Notes under the pieces: model-generated
The model's database searches: none
Told to the model about the DNA's origin: nothing
The model's input: only the letters and a program-made list of their open reading frames with translations
Part shown: positions 27,045 through 36,492 of the stretch, piece by piece
Layout: every line of letters starts with the position of its first letter
Numbering within the stretch: position 1 is the stretch's first letter
Position numbers and translations under genes: made by a program
Assembly (NCBI RefSeq): GCF_000067045.1
Contig: NC_010125.1
Coordinates: 398,001-462,000, forward strand
Origin: Gluconacetobacter diazotrophicus PA1 5
Lineage (GTDB): Bacteria; Pseudomonadota; Alphaproteobacteria; Acetobacterales; Acetobacteraceae
Direction: 5' to 3'
Length of the DNA: 64,000 nt

Positions 27045-27727
27045 GCGTCAGTCCTCCTGATTTCGCCGCGCAGGGCCGACAGAAGCACGATCACGATGAA
27101 CGAGAACAGCACCATGCCGCAGGCGATCATGTTGGCGTCATGCCAGCGCGCGTTTTCGACATAGTCGTACAGCGCGACCGACAGGACCCGCGTACGCCCC
27201 GGAATATCGCCGCCGATCATGAGCACGATGCCGAATTCCCCCACCGAATGGGCGAAGCCGAGGACGGCGGCCGTCACGATACCCGGCCATGCCAGGGGCA
27301 CGGCGACCGTCCAGAATGTCCGCCAGGGCGAGGCCCCCAGCGTGGCCGCGACCTCGATCGGGCGGCGGCCGATGGCACGGAATGCGTTCTGGATGGGCTG
27401 CACCGCGAAGGGCAGGACATAGAGCAGCGAGCCGACGACCAGCCCCGGAAAGCTGAAGGCCAGCGTGCGGCCGCCCCACAGGCGCGCCACCCATCCGCCG
27501 GGACCGGACGGGCCGAAGGCGATCAGGAAATAATATCCCAGCACGCTGGGCGGCAGGACCAGCGGCAGCGAGATGATCGCCCCCAGGACCGGTTTCCACC
27601 AGGGACCCGGCCGTGCCAGCCACCACGCCAGCGGCAGGCTGACGATCATCAGGAACAGCGTTGTCGTCAGTGCCAGGCGAATGGTCAGCCATGCCGCCTG
27701 CTGCACATCGGGCGCCATTGCGCTCAT
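27041..27727 (-). CDS. modB: Molybdate ABC transporter permease ModB
   Basis: A 228-residue inner membrane permease with about five transmembrane helices, starting with LTIRLALTTTLFLMIVSLPLAWWL. The EAA motif contacting the ATPase is EVAATLGASPWRTFWTVAVPLAWPGI. PLVLPPSVLGYYFL is typical of ModB. It overlaps modA and modC by 4 bp at each side. Confidence 0.94.
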   Translation of the reverse strand: MSAMAPDVQQAAWLTIRLALTTTLFLMIVSLPLAWWLARPGPWWKPVLGAIISLPLVLPPSVLGYYFLIAFGPSGPGGWVARLWGGRTLAFSFPGLVVGSLLYVLPFAVQPIQNAFRAIGRRPIEVAATLGASPWRTFWTVAVPLAWPGIVTAAVLGFAHSVGEFGIVLMIGGDIPGRTRVLSVALYDYVENARWHDANMIACGMVLFSFIVIVLLSALRGEIRRTDA

Positions 27728-28512
27728 GGTGCGGTACCGGCCGTCGCGGGCACCACGTATCCGGCCGCTTCGATCAGCTTCCTGGCCTGGGGACCCTGCA
27801 GGAACGTCATGAAGGCGTGGGCTTCCCCCGGGTGCGGGGCGTGCGACAGCACGACGGCGTCCTGTACGATGGGGGCATAGAGCTTCTGCGGCACCAGCCA
27901 GTAGGCTCCTCCATGGCCGTCATGCACCTGGGCCAGTGCGACAAAGGCCAGTTCGGCATTGCCGCTTCGGGCAAACTGCAGGGCCTGCGCGACCGAATTC
28001 GCGACGACCAGTTTATTCGACACCGTGTCGTAGACGCCCAGTGCGTGCAGGGCCTGGATCGAGGCTGCGCCGTACGGTGCGGTCTGCGGGTTGCAGATGG
28101 CCAGGCGGGTGAAGCCGTTCGCGGCCAGGGTCGCGGCCCCCAGCGGGGCGGCATGCGGGGGCGCGGCCCCGTCCGGCTGCCACAGGACCAGTTGCCCGAT
28201 CGCATAGGTCGTGCGCGACGCGGGGTCCGCCAGGCCCTGCGCGATCAGGTCCCGCGGGCGCTCCGCATCGGCACTCAGGAAGAGATCGAACGGCGCGCCC
28301 TGGGTGATTTGCGTGGCCAGTTGCCCGCTGGAACCCGAACTGACGGTGGGGCGTTCGCCGCCACGGGCCGTATAGGCGTCGGCCAGGATGTGCGCCGTGC
28401 CGGCGAAATTCGCCGCGACGGCCAGCCGCAGCGGTTCGGCGCGGGCACCGTGCGGGATGCAGAAAGCGATGGCGACGGCAAGGCATGACAGGATCGGACG
28501 GCATGTCGGCAT
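27724..28512 (-). CDS. modA: Molybdate-binding periplasmic protein ModA
   Basis: A 262-residue periplasmic binding protein. MPTCRPILSCLAVAIAFCIPHGARA is the signal peptide. LRLAVAANFAGTAHIL and VSSGSSGQLATQITQGAPFDLFLSAD are the oxyanion-binding segments. ATG 28512 is preceded by AAGGAG with seven bases of spacing; longer open frames upstream are not coding. It heads the modA-modB-modC-rpoN operon and supplies molybdenum for FeMo-cofactor. Confidence 0.95.
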   Translation of the reverse strand: MPTCRPILSCLAVAIAFCIPHGARAEPLRLAVAANFAGTAHILADAYTARGGERPTVSSGSSGQLATQITQGAPFDLFLSADAERPRDLIAQGLADPASRTTYAIGQLVLWQPDGAAPPHAAPLGAATLAANGFTRLAICNPQTAPYGAASIQALHALGVYDTVSNKLVVANSVAQALQFARSGNAELAFVALAQVHDGHGGAYWLVPQKLYAPIVQDAVVLSHAPHPGEAHAFMTFLQGPQARKLIEAAGYVVPATAGTAP

Positions 28513-28653
28513 GGTGGGCTCCTTGCACGCGGGCTTCGTCGGACACGGTAATTCCTGGTCTCGGGACGATGGACGCAAGAAACGTGCCAGAGCCCGGATT
28601 GTGGCCGGGCATAACGCGCGCGGGCCGCTTGGCGACACATCATTCCCGGCGGA

Positions 28654-28668
28654 TGGCATAAATATTGC
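28654..28668 (+). promoter_or_regulatory. Sigma-54 (-24/-12) promoter of DUF2478 gene
   Basis: TGGCATAAATATTGC matches TGGC-N7-TTGC exactly, 64 bp before the ATG of the DUF2478 gene. No exact TGT-N10-ACA NifA site was found in the 140 bases upstream, so the activator could be NifA at a degenerate site or another enhancer-binding protein. Confidence 0.8.
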
Positions 28669-28731
28669 GTAAAATTCCGTTGATGTGGAGTCAGGTGCAG
28701 CATGCGCCGACGTACAAAAGGGGGACAGACG

Positions 28732-29292
28732 ATGACCGGGCGCGAATTTTCCATCGCCACGCTTCTTCATGACAGCCCCCAGGCCACCGAGACCCGACTG
28801 TCGGACGCCGTCGCCGTCCTGCGGTCCTGGGGAATGCGGGTGGGGGGCTTCGTGCAGCGGCGCGGACCGTTGCGACCGGACGGCCGCCACGAGATGTATG
28901 TCGAGGATCTGCGTGACGGTGGACGGATCCGGCTGGACCGCTATCGGGGGCCGGGGGCGGTGGCCTGTACCCTGGATATGGAGGCCATGGCCGTCCTGTC
29001 CATGACATTGCGGGCGCATATCCGCGCCCGGCCCGACATCCTGTTCGTGAACCGCTTTGGAGTGCGCGAGGCCGAAGGCGGCGGCCTGCGCGAGGACATT
29101 GCCCAGGCCGTGTGCGAGAACATCCCGATCGTCGTCGTCGTCGGCGCGGCGCATCTGCAGGCGTGGCGCCGTTTCATCGGCCAGAACGCGCATGTCCTGC
29201 CGTCCACCACGCGCAGCCTGCTGGATTGGGCACGGCGCCAGGTCCCCATGGGCGGAAGCGGGGGGCGGGAATACGTGGCGACGGCCCCGTGA
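28732..29292 (+). CDS. DUF2478 domain protein linked to nif and mod genes
   Basis: A 186-residue protein that I recognise as the DUF2478 family. RLSDAVAVLRSWGMRVGGFVQRR and DILFVNRFGVREAEGGGLREDIAQAVCENIPIVVVVG are its family blocks and resemble a nucleotide-binding fold. Function is unknown; members commonly lie beside molybdenum or nif genes. ATG 28732 follows AGGGGG with seven bases of spacing, which I prefer to ATG 28702. It diverges from modA and has a perfect sigma-54 promoter, so it is probably expressed with nitrogenase. Confidence 0.82.
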   Translation: MTGREFSIATLLHDSPQATETRLSDAVAVLRSWGMRVGGFVQRRGPLRPDGRHEMYVEDLRDGGRIRLDRYRGPGAVACTLDMEAMAVLSMTLRAHIRARPDILFVNRFGVREAEGGGLREDIAQAVCENIPIVVVVGAAHLQAWRRFIGQNAHVLPSTTRSLLDWARRQVPMGGSGGREYVATAP

Positions 29293-29532
29293 GGGAGGCG
29301 CGCGGGAAAGAAAAACCGACGTCTATTCCCGGCCGTATATAGTCATGAGGCGTAAAAGTCTGAAAAACCATGGATGACCCCATGTATTGGGGGGTCAGAA
29401 AAATCTGGTTTGCGACATCATTTTGTTCCACCATTTGCTTCGGACCTGAAACGTAGGTTGTCACTGTCCATCCGGGATGTCATGATCCTGACATATTCCG
29501 GATACGGCTGGTGAGGTGGAGGAGGCAAGTAG
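29293..29532. promoter_or_regulatory. nifA upstream region
   Basis: These 240 bases hold a small hairpin (TGACCCC and GGGGTCA, 29375-29397) that may end the DUF2478 transcript, and a NifA-type site close to nifA. I see no -24/-12 box, so nifA is probably read from an ordinary promoter. Confidence 0.45.
29478..29493. promoter_or_regulatory. TGT-N10-ACA site upstream of nifA
   Basis: TGTCATGATCCTGACA is an exact NifA-type upstream activator sequence within a near-perfect palindrome, centred about 47 bp before the nifA start. The lack of a nearby -24/-12 box suggests autoregulation or chance rather than ordinary activation. Confidence 0.6.
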
Positions 29533-31278
29533 ATGCCTACGGATACCGTTCCCTTTCGCCCCGTCAGCGGGGAAGGCCATTCGACCTGGGCTGAACGCGC
29601 CTTGTTCGGCCTTCACGAGATATCGAAAATCCTGTGCGCGCCGACGGAGACCGTCGGAATCATCAGGAATGTCCTGGCCGTTCTGGAAAGCTTCGTCGAC
29701 CTGAACAATGCCGTCGTCGCGCTGTTCGACGCGGCGGGCAATGTGGAGACCATCATCGGCACCGAGGCCGATGACGCCGCCGCCCGGCGCTATTTCGATT
29801 CGATTCCCGAACAGGCGGTGGGACAGATCGCCGTCAGCCGCCAGCCGCTGCTGGTGCCCGACGTAACGGGTGACACGCGCTATGGCTTCGCGACGTCGCA
29901 GGCCTGGACGGTGGGGGCGGGGCGCATCGGCGTGATCGGCGTGCCGATCCTCAGCCGCGACAGGCTGGTGGGTGTCATGCTGCTCGATCGCCCGGCCATT
30001 CCGGAGGAATCGGTCGTCGGCAGCATGGATGTCTGCCTCCTGTCGATGGTGGCGGGGCTGATGGGGCAGATGGTGCGCCTGCATCGGCTGGTGCAGCGGG
30101 ACCGGGAAAACCTGCTGCACGACAGCGGCCTCGCCCAGCCGGCGCCGCCGGTTGCCGATGGCGGCGGATATATGGGGATCGTCGGCGACAGTCCGGCGCT
30201 GCGGGCCGTTCTGCAGAAGGTCGAAATCGTCGCCAGAAGCGACGTCACCGTCCTGTTGCGCGGTGAATCGGGCACGGGCAAGGAATTGTTCGCCCAGGCG
30301 ATCCACCAGGCCTCGCCCCGGCATCGCAAGCCGTTCGTCAAGCTGAACTGCGCGGCCCTGCCGGAAAGCGTTCTGGAATCCGAACTGTTCGGGCATGAAA
30401 AGGGCGCCTTTACCGGCGCGATCGGCCAGCGCAAGGGCCGGTTCGAACTGGCCGATGGCGGCACCCTGTTCATGGACGAGATCGGCGAGATCTCGCCCAG
30501 TTTCCAGGCCAAGCTGCTGCGGGTGCTGCAGGAGGGCGAGTTCGAACGCGTGGGCGGCACCAGGACGCTGAAGGTCGACGTGCGCGTGGTGACGGCGACA
30601 AATCGCAATCTGGAGGAAGCGGTCAGCAAGGGCCGCTTTCGCGCCGACCTCTATTACCGGCTGAGCGTCATTCCGATCTTCCTGCCGCCGCTGCGGGATC
30701 GCCCGACGGATATTCCCATGCTGGCCAATGAATTCCTGCGGCGGTTCAACGAAACCAACCGGACGTCGCTGACCATCGCGTCCGATGGCATGGACGTCCT
30801 GACAACCTGTTATTTTCCGGGCAACGTACGCGAACTGGAAAACTGCATCCGGCGCACCGCGACGCTGGCGCCGGGGCAGACCATCGGCGCGGCCGACTTT
30901 GCCTGTCGCAGCGACGGCTGCCTGTCCTCGATCTTCTGGCGGCCGGCCGCACCCGCCCCGGGTCCGGGCCGCCATCCGGCGGCATCCGATGTGGCCGGGG
31001 ACACCGGCGCGGCGACGGAACTGCCCGTTCTTCCGGCGCCCCGGTCTTCGTCCCAGTCTTCGCCCCAGTCCTCGGCCGCGCCCGACCCGGCGACGTGCCC
31101 GTCCTCGGCCGTGTGTTCGGCCGCGCAGGGGGAATGGAGCCCCCAGCGCGACGAACTGCTCGAAGCCATGGAAACCGCCGGCTGGGTGCAGGCCAAGGCA
31201 GCGCGGATTCTGGGCCTGACACCCCGTCAGATCGGCTACGCCCTGCGCAAGAACGGGATTTCCATCAAGAAATTCTGA
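29533..31278 (+). CDS. nifA: Nif-specific transcriptional activator NifA
   Basis: A 581-residue sigma-54 enhancer-binding protein that turns on nif and fix promoters. A GAF domain covers about residues 25-190. The AAA+ domain has Walker A GESGTGKE (244-251), the sigma-54 contact GAFTGA (291-296) and Walker B GGTLFMDE (309-316). Cys426, Cys438, Cys458 and Cys463 form Cys-X11-Cys-X19-Cys-X4-Cys, the signature of oxygen-sensitive NifA that needs no NifL. A Ser/Pro/Ala-rich linker with two more cysteines (522 and 528) leads to the C-terminal HTH (VQAKAARILGLTPRQIGYAL). Confidence 0.97.
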   Translation: MPTDTVPFRPVSGEGHSTWAERALFGLHEISKILCAPTETVGIIRNVLAVLESFVDLNNAVVALFDAAGNVETIIGTEADDAAARRYFDSIPEQAVGQIAVSRQPLLVPDVTGDTRYGFATSQAWTVGAGRIGVIGVPILSRDRLVGVMLLDRPAIPEESVVGSMDVCLLSMVAGLMGQMVRLHRLVQRDRENLLHDSGLAQPAPPVADGGGYMGIVGDSPALRAVLQKVEIVARSDVTVLLRGESGTGKELFAQAIHQASPRHRKPFVKLNCAALPESVLESELFGHEKGAFTGAIGQRKGRFELADGGTLFMDEIGEISPSFQAKLLRVLQEGEFERVGGTRTLKVDVRVVTATNRNLEEAVSKGRFRADLYYRLSVIPIFLPPLRDRPTDIPMLANEFLRRFNETNRTSLTIASDGMDVLTTCYFPGNVRELENCIRRTATLAPGQTIGAADFACRSDGCLSSIFWRPAAPAPGPGRHPAASDVAGDTGAATELPVLPAPRSSSQSSPQSSAAPDPATCPSSAVCSAAQGEWSPQRDELLEAMETAGWVQAKAARILGLTPRQIGYALRKNGISIKKF

Positions 31279-31313
31279 CGTCCAAAGCCTGTCTGGCTCT
31301 CGGATGTCGCGAT

Positions 31314-31329
31314 TGTCGGACATGAGACA
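31314..31329 (+). promoter_or_regulatory. NifA upstream activator site for nifB
   Basis: TGTCGGACATGAGACA fits TGT-N10-ACA exactly and lies 51 bp before the -24 element of the nifB promoter, a usual distance for NifA activation. Confidence 0.8.
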
Positions 31330-31379
31330 TTCCTGTCACCCGCGTGGCGGCAGGCCATGACAGGACACACGGTTGGCGT

Positions 31380-31394
31380 TGGCATGGGTCTTGC
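31380..31394 (+). promoter_or_regulatory. Sigma-54 promoter of nifB
   Basis: TGGCATGGGTCTTGC is a perfect -24/-12 element (TGGC-N7-TTGC), 40 bp upstream of the nifB start codon. With the upstream NifA site it should drive the nifB-fdxN-LRV-nifZ-nifT-SIR2 operon. Confidence 0.9.
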
Positions 31395-31433
31395 GTCGGA
31401 CCTGACGGCAAAAGTCAGTCCGGGGAGTGGCCG

Positions 31434-32906
31434 ATGGCACAGCTTATCAGTCTGGATACGCTTGCGACGGGAGGGGTCGAGCAGATGCGGTCGGCCCTGG
31501 AAGAGGGCGGGTGTTCATCATCCAGTTGCGGCAGTTCCGAGGGGCCGGCCGACATGGCCCCGGAAATCTGGGAAAAGGTCAAGGACCATCCCTGTTATTC
31601 GGAAGAAGCGCACCATTATTTCGCCCGCATGCATGTGGCGGTGGCGCCGGCGTGCAACATCCAGTGCAATTACTGCAACCGCAAATATGACTGCGCGAAC
31701 GAAAGCCGCCCGGGGGTGGTGTCGGAAAAGCTGACGCCGGTGCAGGCGCGGCGCAAGGTGATTTCGGTCGCCAACTCGGTGCCGCAGTTTTCGGTCCTGG
31801 GCATCGCGGGTCCAGGCGATGCCTGTTACGACTGGAAGAAGACACGCGAAACGTTCGAACTGATCGCGAACGACATTCCCGATGTCAAATTGTGCCTGTC
31901 GACCAACGGCCTGTCGCTTCCGGACCGCGTCGATGAGATCGCACGGATGAATATCGACCACGTCACGATCACCATCAACATGGTCGATCCCGAGATCGGT
32001 ACGAAGATCTATCCGTGGATCTTCTACCAGAACCGCCGCTGGACCGGGCTGGAGGCATCTCGGATCCTGCATGAACGCCAGATGCTGGGGCTGGAAATGC
32101 TGGTGGCGCGCAACATTCTGGTGAAGGTCAATTCCGTCATGATCCCCGGGATCAATGACGAACACCTGATCGAGGTGAACCGGGTCGTCAAAGGCAAGGG
32201 TGCCTTCCTGCACAATATCATGCCGCTGATTTCCGATCCCGCGCATGGCACGCATTTCGGACTGACGGGCCAGCGTGGACCCAGGGCCGCGGAACTGAAG
32301 GCGTTGCAGGACCGCCTGTCGGACGGTACGAAGCTGATGCGCCATTGCCGCCAGTGCCGCGCCGACGCGGTGGGACTGCTGGGCGAGGATCGCGGGCAGG
32401 AATTCACCATGGACCAGGTGGCCGAGGAGGTCACCTACGACCCATCGCTGCGCGAAACCTACCGCGAGGTCGTGGCGCAGGAGCGTGGCGAACACATGAA
32501 CCAGCGCAGGGCCGCCGACGCCGCCCTGGCCGACATGACGTCCGAAGCGCCGGTCCTGGTCGCCGTGGCGACCAAGGGCGGCGGCCGCATCAACCAGCAT
32601 TTCGGCCATGCCCGGGAATTCCAGGTCTACGAGGTCGGGGCGTCGGGCATTTCCTTCGTCGGGCACCGCAAGAGCGAGACCTATTGCGAAGGCGGCTGGG
32701 GCGAGGACGCGACGCTGGACGGTATCATCGCCACGCTGGAAGGCGTGGATGCCGTGCTGTGCGCCAAGGTCGGGGACTGCCCGCGCGATGCGATGCGCGC
32801 GGCGGGCATCGTGGTCAGCGACGAATACGCCCATGACTGGATCGAGGCCGGAATCACCGGATGGTACGCCGCGTCCCTCGGTACGGAAATCCGTCAAACT
32901 GCGTGA
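31434..32906 (+). CDS. nifB: FeMo-cofactor biosynthesis protein NifB
   Basis: A 490-residue radical-SAM enzyme that builds NifB-co, the iron-sulfur-carbide core of FeMo-cofactor. The radical-SAM cluster motif is CNIQCNYC (Cys74, Cys78, Cys81). GIAGPGDACYDWKKT and the HCRQCRADAVGLLGEDRG block are typical. The C-terminal domain (VLVAVATKGGGRINQHFGHA) is the NifX-like cofactor-binding domain fused in many proteobacterial NifB proteins. ATG 31434 follows GGGGAG; earlier ATGs lie inside the promoter. The length is full. Confidence 0.97.
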   Translation: MAQLISLDTLATGGVEQMRSALEEGGCSSSSCGSSEGPADMAPEIWEKVKDHPCYSEEAHHYFARMHVAVAPACNIQCNYCNRKYDCANESRPGVVSEKLTPVQARRKVISVANSVPQFSVLGIAGPGDACYDWKKTRETFELIANDIPDVKLCLSTNGLSLPDRVDEIARMNIDHVTITINMVDPEIGTKIYPWIFYQNRRWTGLEASRILHERQMLGLEMLVARNILVKVNSVMIPGINDEHLIEVNRVVKGKGAFLHNIMPLISDPAHGTHFGLTGQRGPRAAELKALQDRLSDGTKLMRHCRQCRADAVGLLGEDRGQEFTMDQVAEEVTYDPSLRETYREVVAQERGEHMNQRRAADAALADMTSEAPVLVAVATKGGGRINQHFGHAREFQVYEVGASGISFVGHRKSETYCEGGWGEDATLDGIIATLEGVDAVLCAKVGDCPRDAMRAAGIVVSDEYAHDWIEAGITGWYAASLGTEIRQTA

Positions 32907-32942
32907 AGACGGCAACATTTTTTCAGAAATCAGGAGTCTGAC

Positions 32943-33137
32943 ATGGCCTACAGGATCGTTACCTCCCAGTGCACCGTCTGCGGTGCGTGTGAATTCGAAT
33001 GCCCGAACGGGGCGATCTCGCTGAAAAACGACCTTTACGTCATCAACGCCAAGAAGTGCACGGAATGCGAGGGGCAGTTCGACACCCCGCAATGCGTGTC
33101 GGTGTGCCCGGTGCCCAACACCTGCGTCCCTGCCTGA
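32943..33137 (+). CDS. fdxN: 4Fe-4S ferredoxin FdxN (NifB-associated)
   Basis: A 64-residue bacterial-type ferredoxin with [12 protein letters not shown] and, after an insertion, [18 protein letters not shown], giving two [4Fe-4S] clusters. It immediately follows nifB, as in many diazotrophs, and probably donates electrons to NifB or nitrogenase cofactor assembly. It is preceded by AGGAG. Co-transcribed with nifB. Confidence 0.93.
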   Translation: MAYRIVTSQCTVCGACEFECPNGAISLKNDLYVINAKKCTECEGQFDTPQCVSVCPVPNTCVPA

Positions 33138-33180
33138 CGCCGATCGTGGGGTGGTAAGGGAGCCCGCACCCGGCGGCGAC

Positions 33181-33987
33181 ATGAACGCGCCGTCCATGGA
33201 CGAACCCTTCACGGAGTCCGCGGCCGAGGCCGTGGACTGGCAGGGCCAGCCCGTCCGCTGCCGCGACTGCCGGCACGAGCCGATGCATCGCGACGGGCGC
33301 TGCCGGCGCGGGCGCAGTTGCGTCCGCGATCGCCGGGCCCGGCGGGTGGATCGTTTTTTCCGGCATAATCCGGGGATGGCCGATGATTACCTCGACCATC
33401 CCTATGATGAAGTCCGGGCGATCGCGGCGCGGTACTGCTCTCTCTTCCGCCTGACGCCGCTCCTGGACGATCCCGAGCCCGAGGTCCGGGTCGGCGCGGT
33501 CCTGCGGTTGCCGCAGTCCCGCATCGGGCGCATGGCGGACGATCCCGACCGCCGCGTACGCGTCGCACTGGCCAGCCGGCTGGAAGGGCGCGCCCTGATG
33601 GCGCTTCTGGCCGATGCGGATGCGTTCGTCCGGGTCATGGTGGTCCGGCGCCTGGCCCCCGACGCCCTGGTTCTGGCGGTGGATGACGACGACGCCGATG
33701 TCCGGCGCTGGGTCGCGCGGCGGCTGCCGTCCGAACGGCTGTCGCTGATGCTCGACGATCCGGAGGCAACGGTGCGCCAGATCGTCGCGGGACGCGTCGA
33801 TGTCAGGCATCTGCCCATCCTGGCGCTGGATGACGATGTCCGCGTGCGATTCACCGCCATCGAACGCCTGCCGCGCGACGCCGTGGCGCAGTACGGCGAC
33901 GATCCCGAGGCACCCGTTCGCGAACTGGTGCTGCACCGTCTGGCCGAGGATTCAGGAAAGGAGCATCCCGATGGGACTGGGACGTGA
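33181..33987 (+). CDS. 4Fe-4S-binding leucine-rich repeat variant protein
   Basis: A 268-residue protein. Cys27, Cys30, Cys41 and Cys47 (CRDCRHEPMHRDGRCRRGRSC) resemble the iron-sulfur motif of the LRV_FeS family. From about residue 75 to the end there are short repeats of about 24 residues with the pattern DDPDxxVRVxxARRL, forming an alpha-solenoid like LRV in Azotobacter nif clusters. Function is unknown, though it always occurs near nifB. ATG 33181 is used; GTG 33151 is also possible. It overlaps nifZ by 17 bp. Confidence 0.85.
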   Translation: MNAPSMDEPFTESAAEAVDWQGQPVRCRDCRHEPMHRDGRCRRGRSCVRDRRARRVDRFFRHNPGMADDYLDHPYDEVRAIAARYCSLFRLTPLLDDPEPEVRVGAVLRLPQSRIGRMADDPDRRVRVALASRLEGRALMALLADADAFVRVMVVRRLAPDALVLAVDDDDADVRRWVARRLPSERLSLMLDDPEATVRQIVAGRVDVRHLPILALDDDVRVRFTAIERLPRDAVAQYGDDPEAPVRELVLHRLAEDSGKEHPDGTGT

Positions 33988-34249
33988 GGAAGAGATCGAA
34001 ACCCGCGGGCAGCCGGTCTTCATGCCGGGCACGAAGGTGCGCGCCACGCGCTACGTCAAGAACGACGGTACCTTCGCCGGCCGGGAAATCGGCGAAATGC
34101 TGGTACACAAGGGCGATATCGGCTACGTGCGCGACGTCGGCGTCTTTTTGCAGCGCTACTACATCTATGCCGTGGAATTCGTCGACCGGGGTACGGTCGT
34201 CGGCATGCGGGCGCGCGAGTTGAACATGGAAACGGAGGCACCGAAATGA
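33971..34249 (+). CDS. nifZ: Nitrogen fixation protein NifZ
   Basis: A 92-residue NifZ, a helper in maturing the P-cluster of the MoFe protein. GTKVRATRYVKNDGTFAGREIGEMLVHKGDIGYVRDVGVFLQRYYIYAVEFVD is the conserved core. ATG 33971 has AAGGAG seven bases upstream, in the tail of the previous gene. It overlaps nifT by 4 bp. Confidence 0.95.
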   Translation: MGLGREEEIETRGQPVFMPGTKVRATRYVKNDGTFAGREIGEMLVHKGDIGYVRDVGVFLQRYYIYAVEFVDRGTVVGMRARELNMETEAPK

Positions 34250-34457
34250 AAGTCATGATACGGCGCGACGCGCGTGGCCTGTCCGTTTACGTCCCCCGCA
34301 AGGATCTGGAAGAGCCGGTGGTGGCCCAGCAATCCGAGGCATTGTGGGGCGGATGGGTCAGGCTGAAGAACGGATGGGTGCTGGAACTGCCGGAGATGGA
34401 CGCCGAAACGCGCCTGCCGATCACGGTGAATGCCCGCCGGCTTGAAGGGGATGCCGA

Positions 34458-34461
<4 letters not shown>
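34246..34461 (+). CDS. nifT: NifT/FixU protein
   Basis: A 71-residue NifT-family protein with MKVMIRRDARGLSVYVPRKDLEEPVV and WGGWVRLKNGWVLELP. The role is unknown; mutants in other species keep nitrogenase activity. It overlaps nifZ and the SIR2-like gene by 4 bp at each side, so all are translationally coupled. Confidence 0.94.
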
Positions 34462-36427
<1,966 letters not shown>

Positions 36428-36433
36428 TGCCTG

Positions 36434-36462
36434 AATGTCCGGCGGGTAAGCCGCCGGGCATT
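36434..36462 (+). repeat. Intergenic hairpin between nifH and nifD
   Basis: AATGTCCGGCGG and CCGCCGGGCATT pair with one G-T wobble around GTAAG. Such hairpins between nifH and nifD are known to favour nifH mRNA stability or partial termination, which helps give an excess of NifH. The function is inferred. Confidence 0.6.
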
Positions 36463-36492
36463 GTTTCCCACTTCCACGAAGGGGACCAGAAA

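Noticed and set aside
33241-33987. Tandem acidic/Arg-rich 24-residue repeats as a DNA repeat array
   Set aside because: The repetition is at protein level (LRV solenoid); the DNA units are too diverged to be a CRISPR or satellite array.
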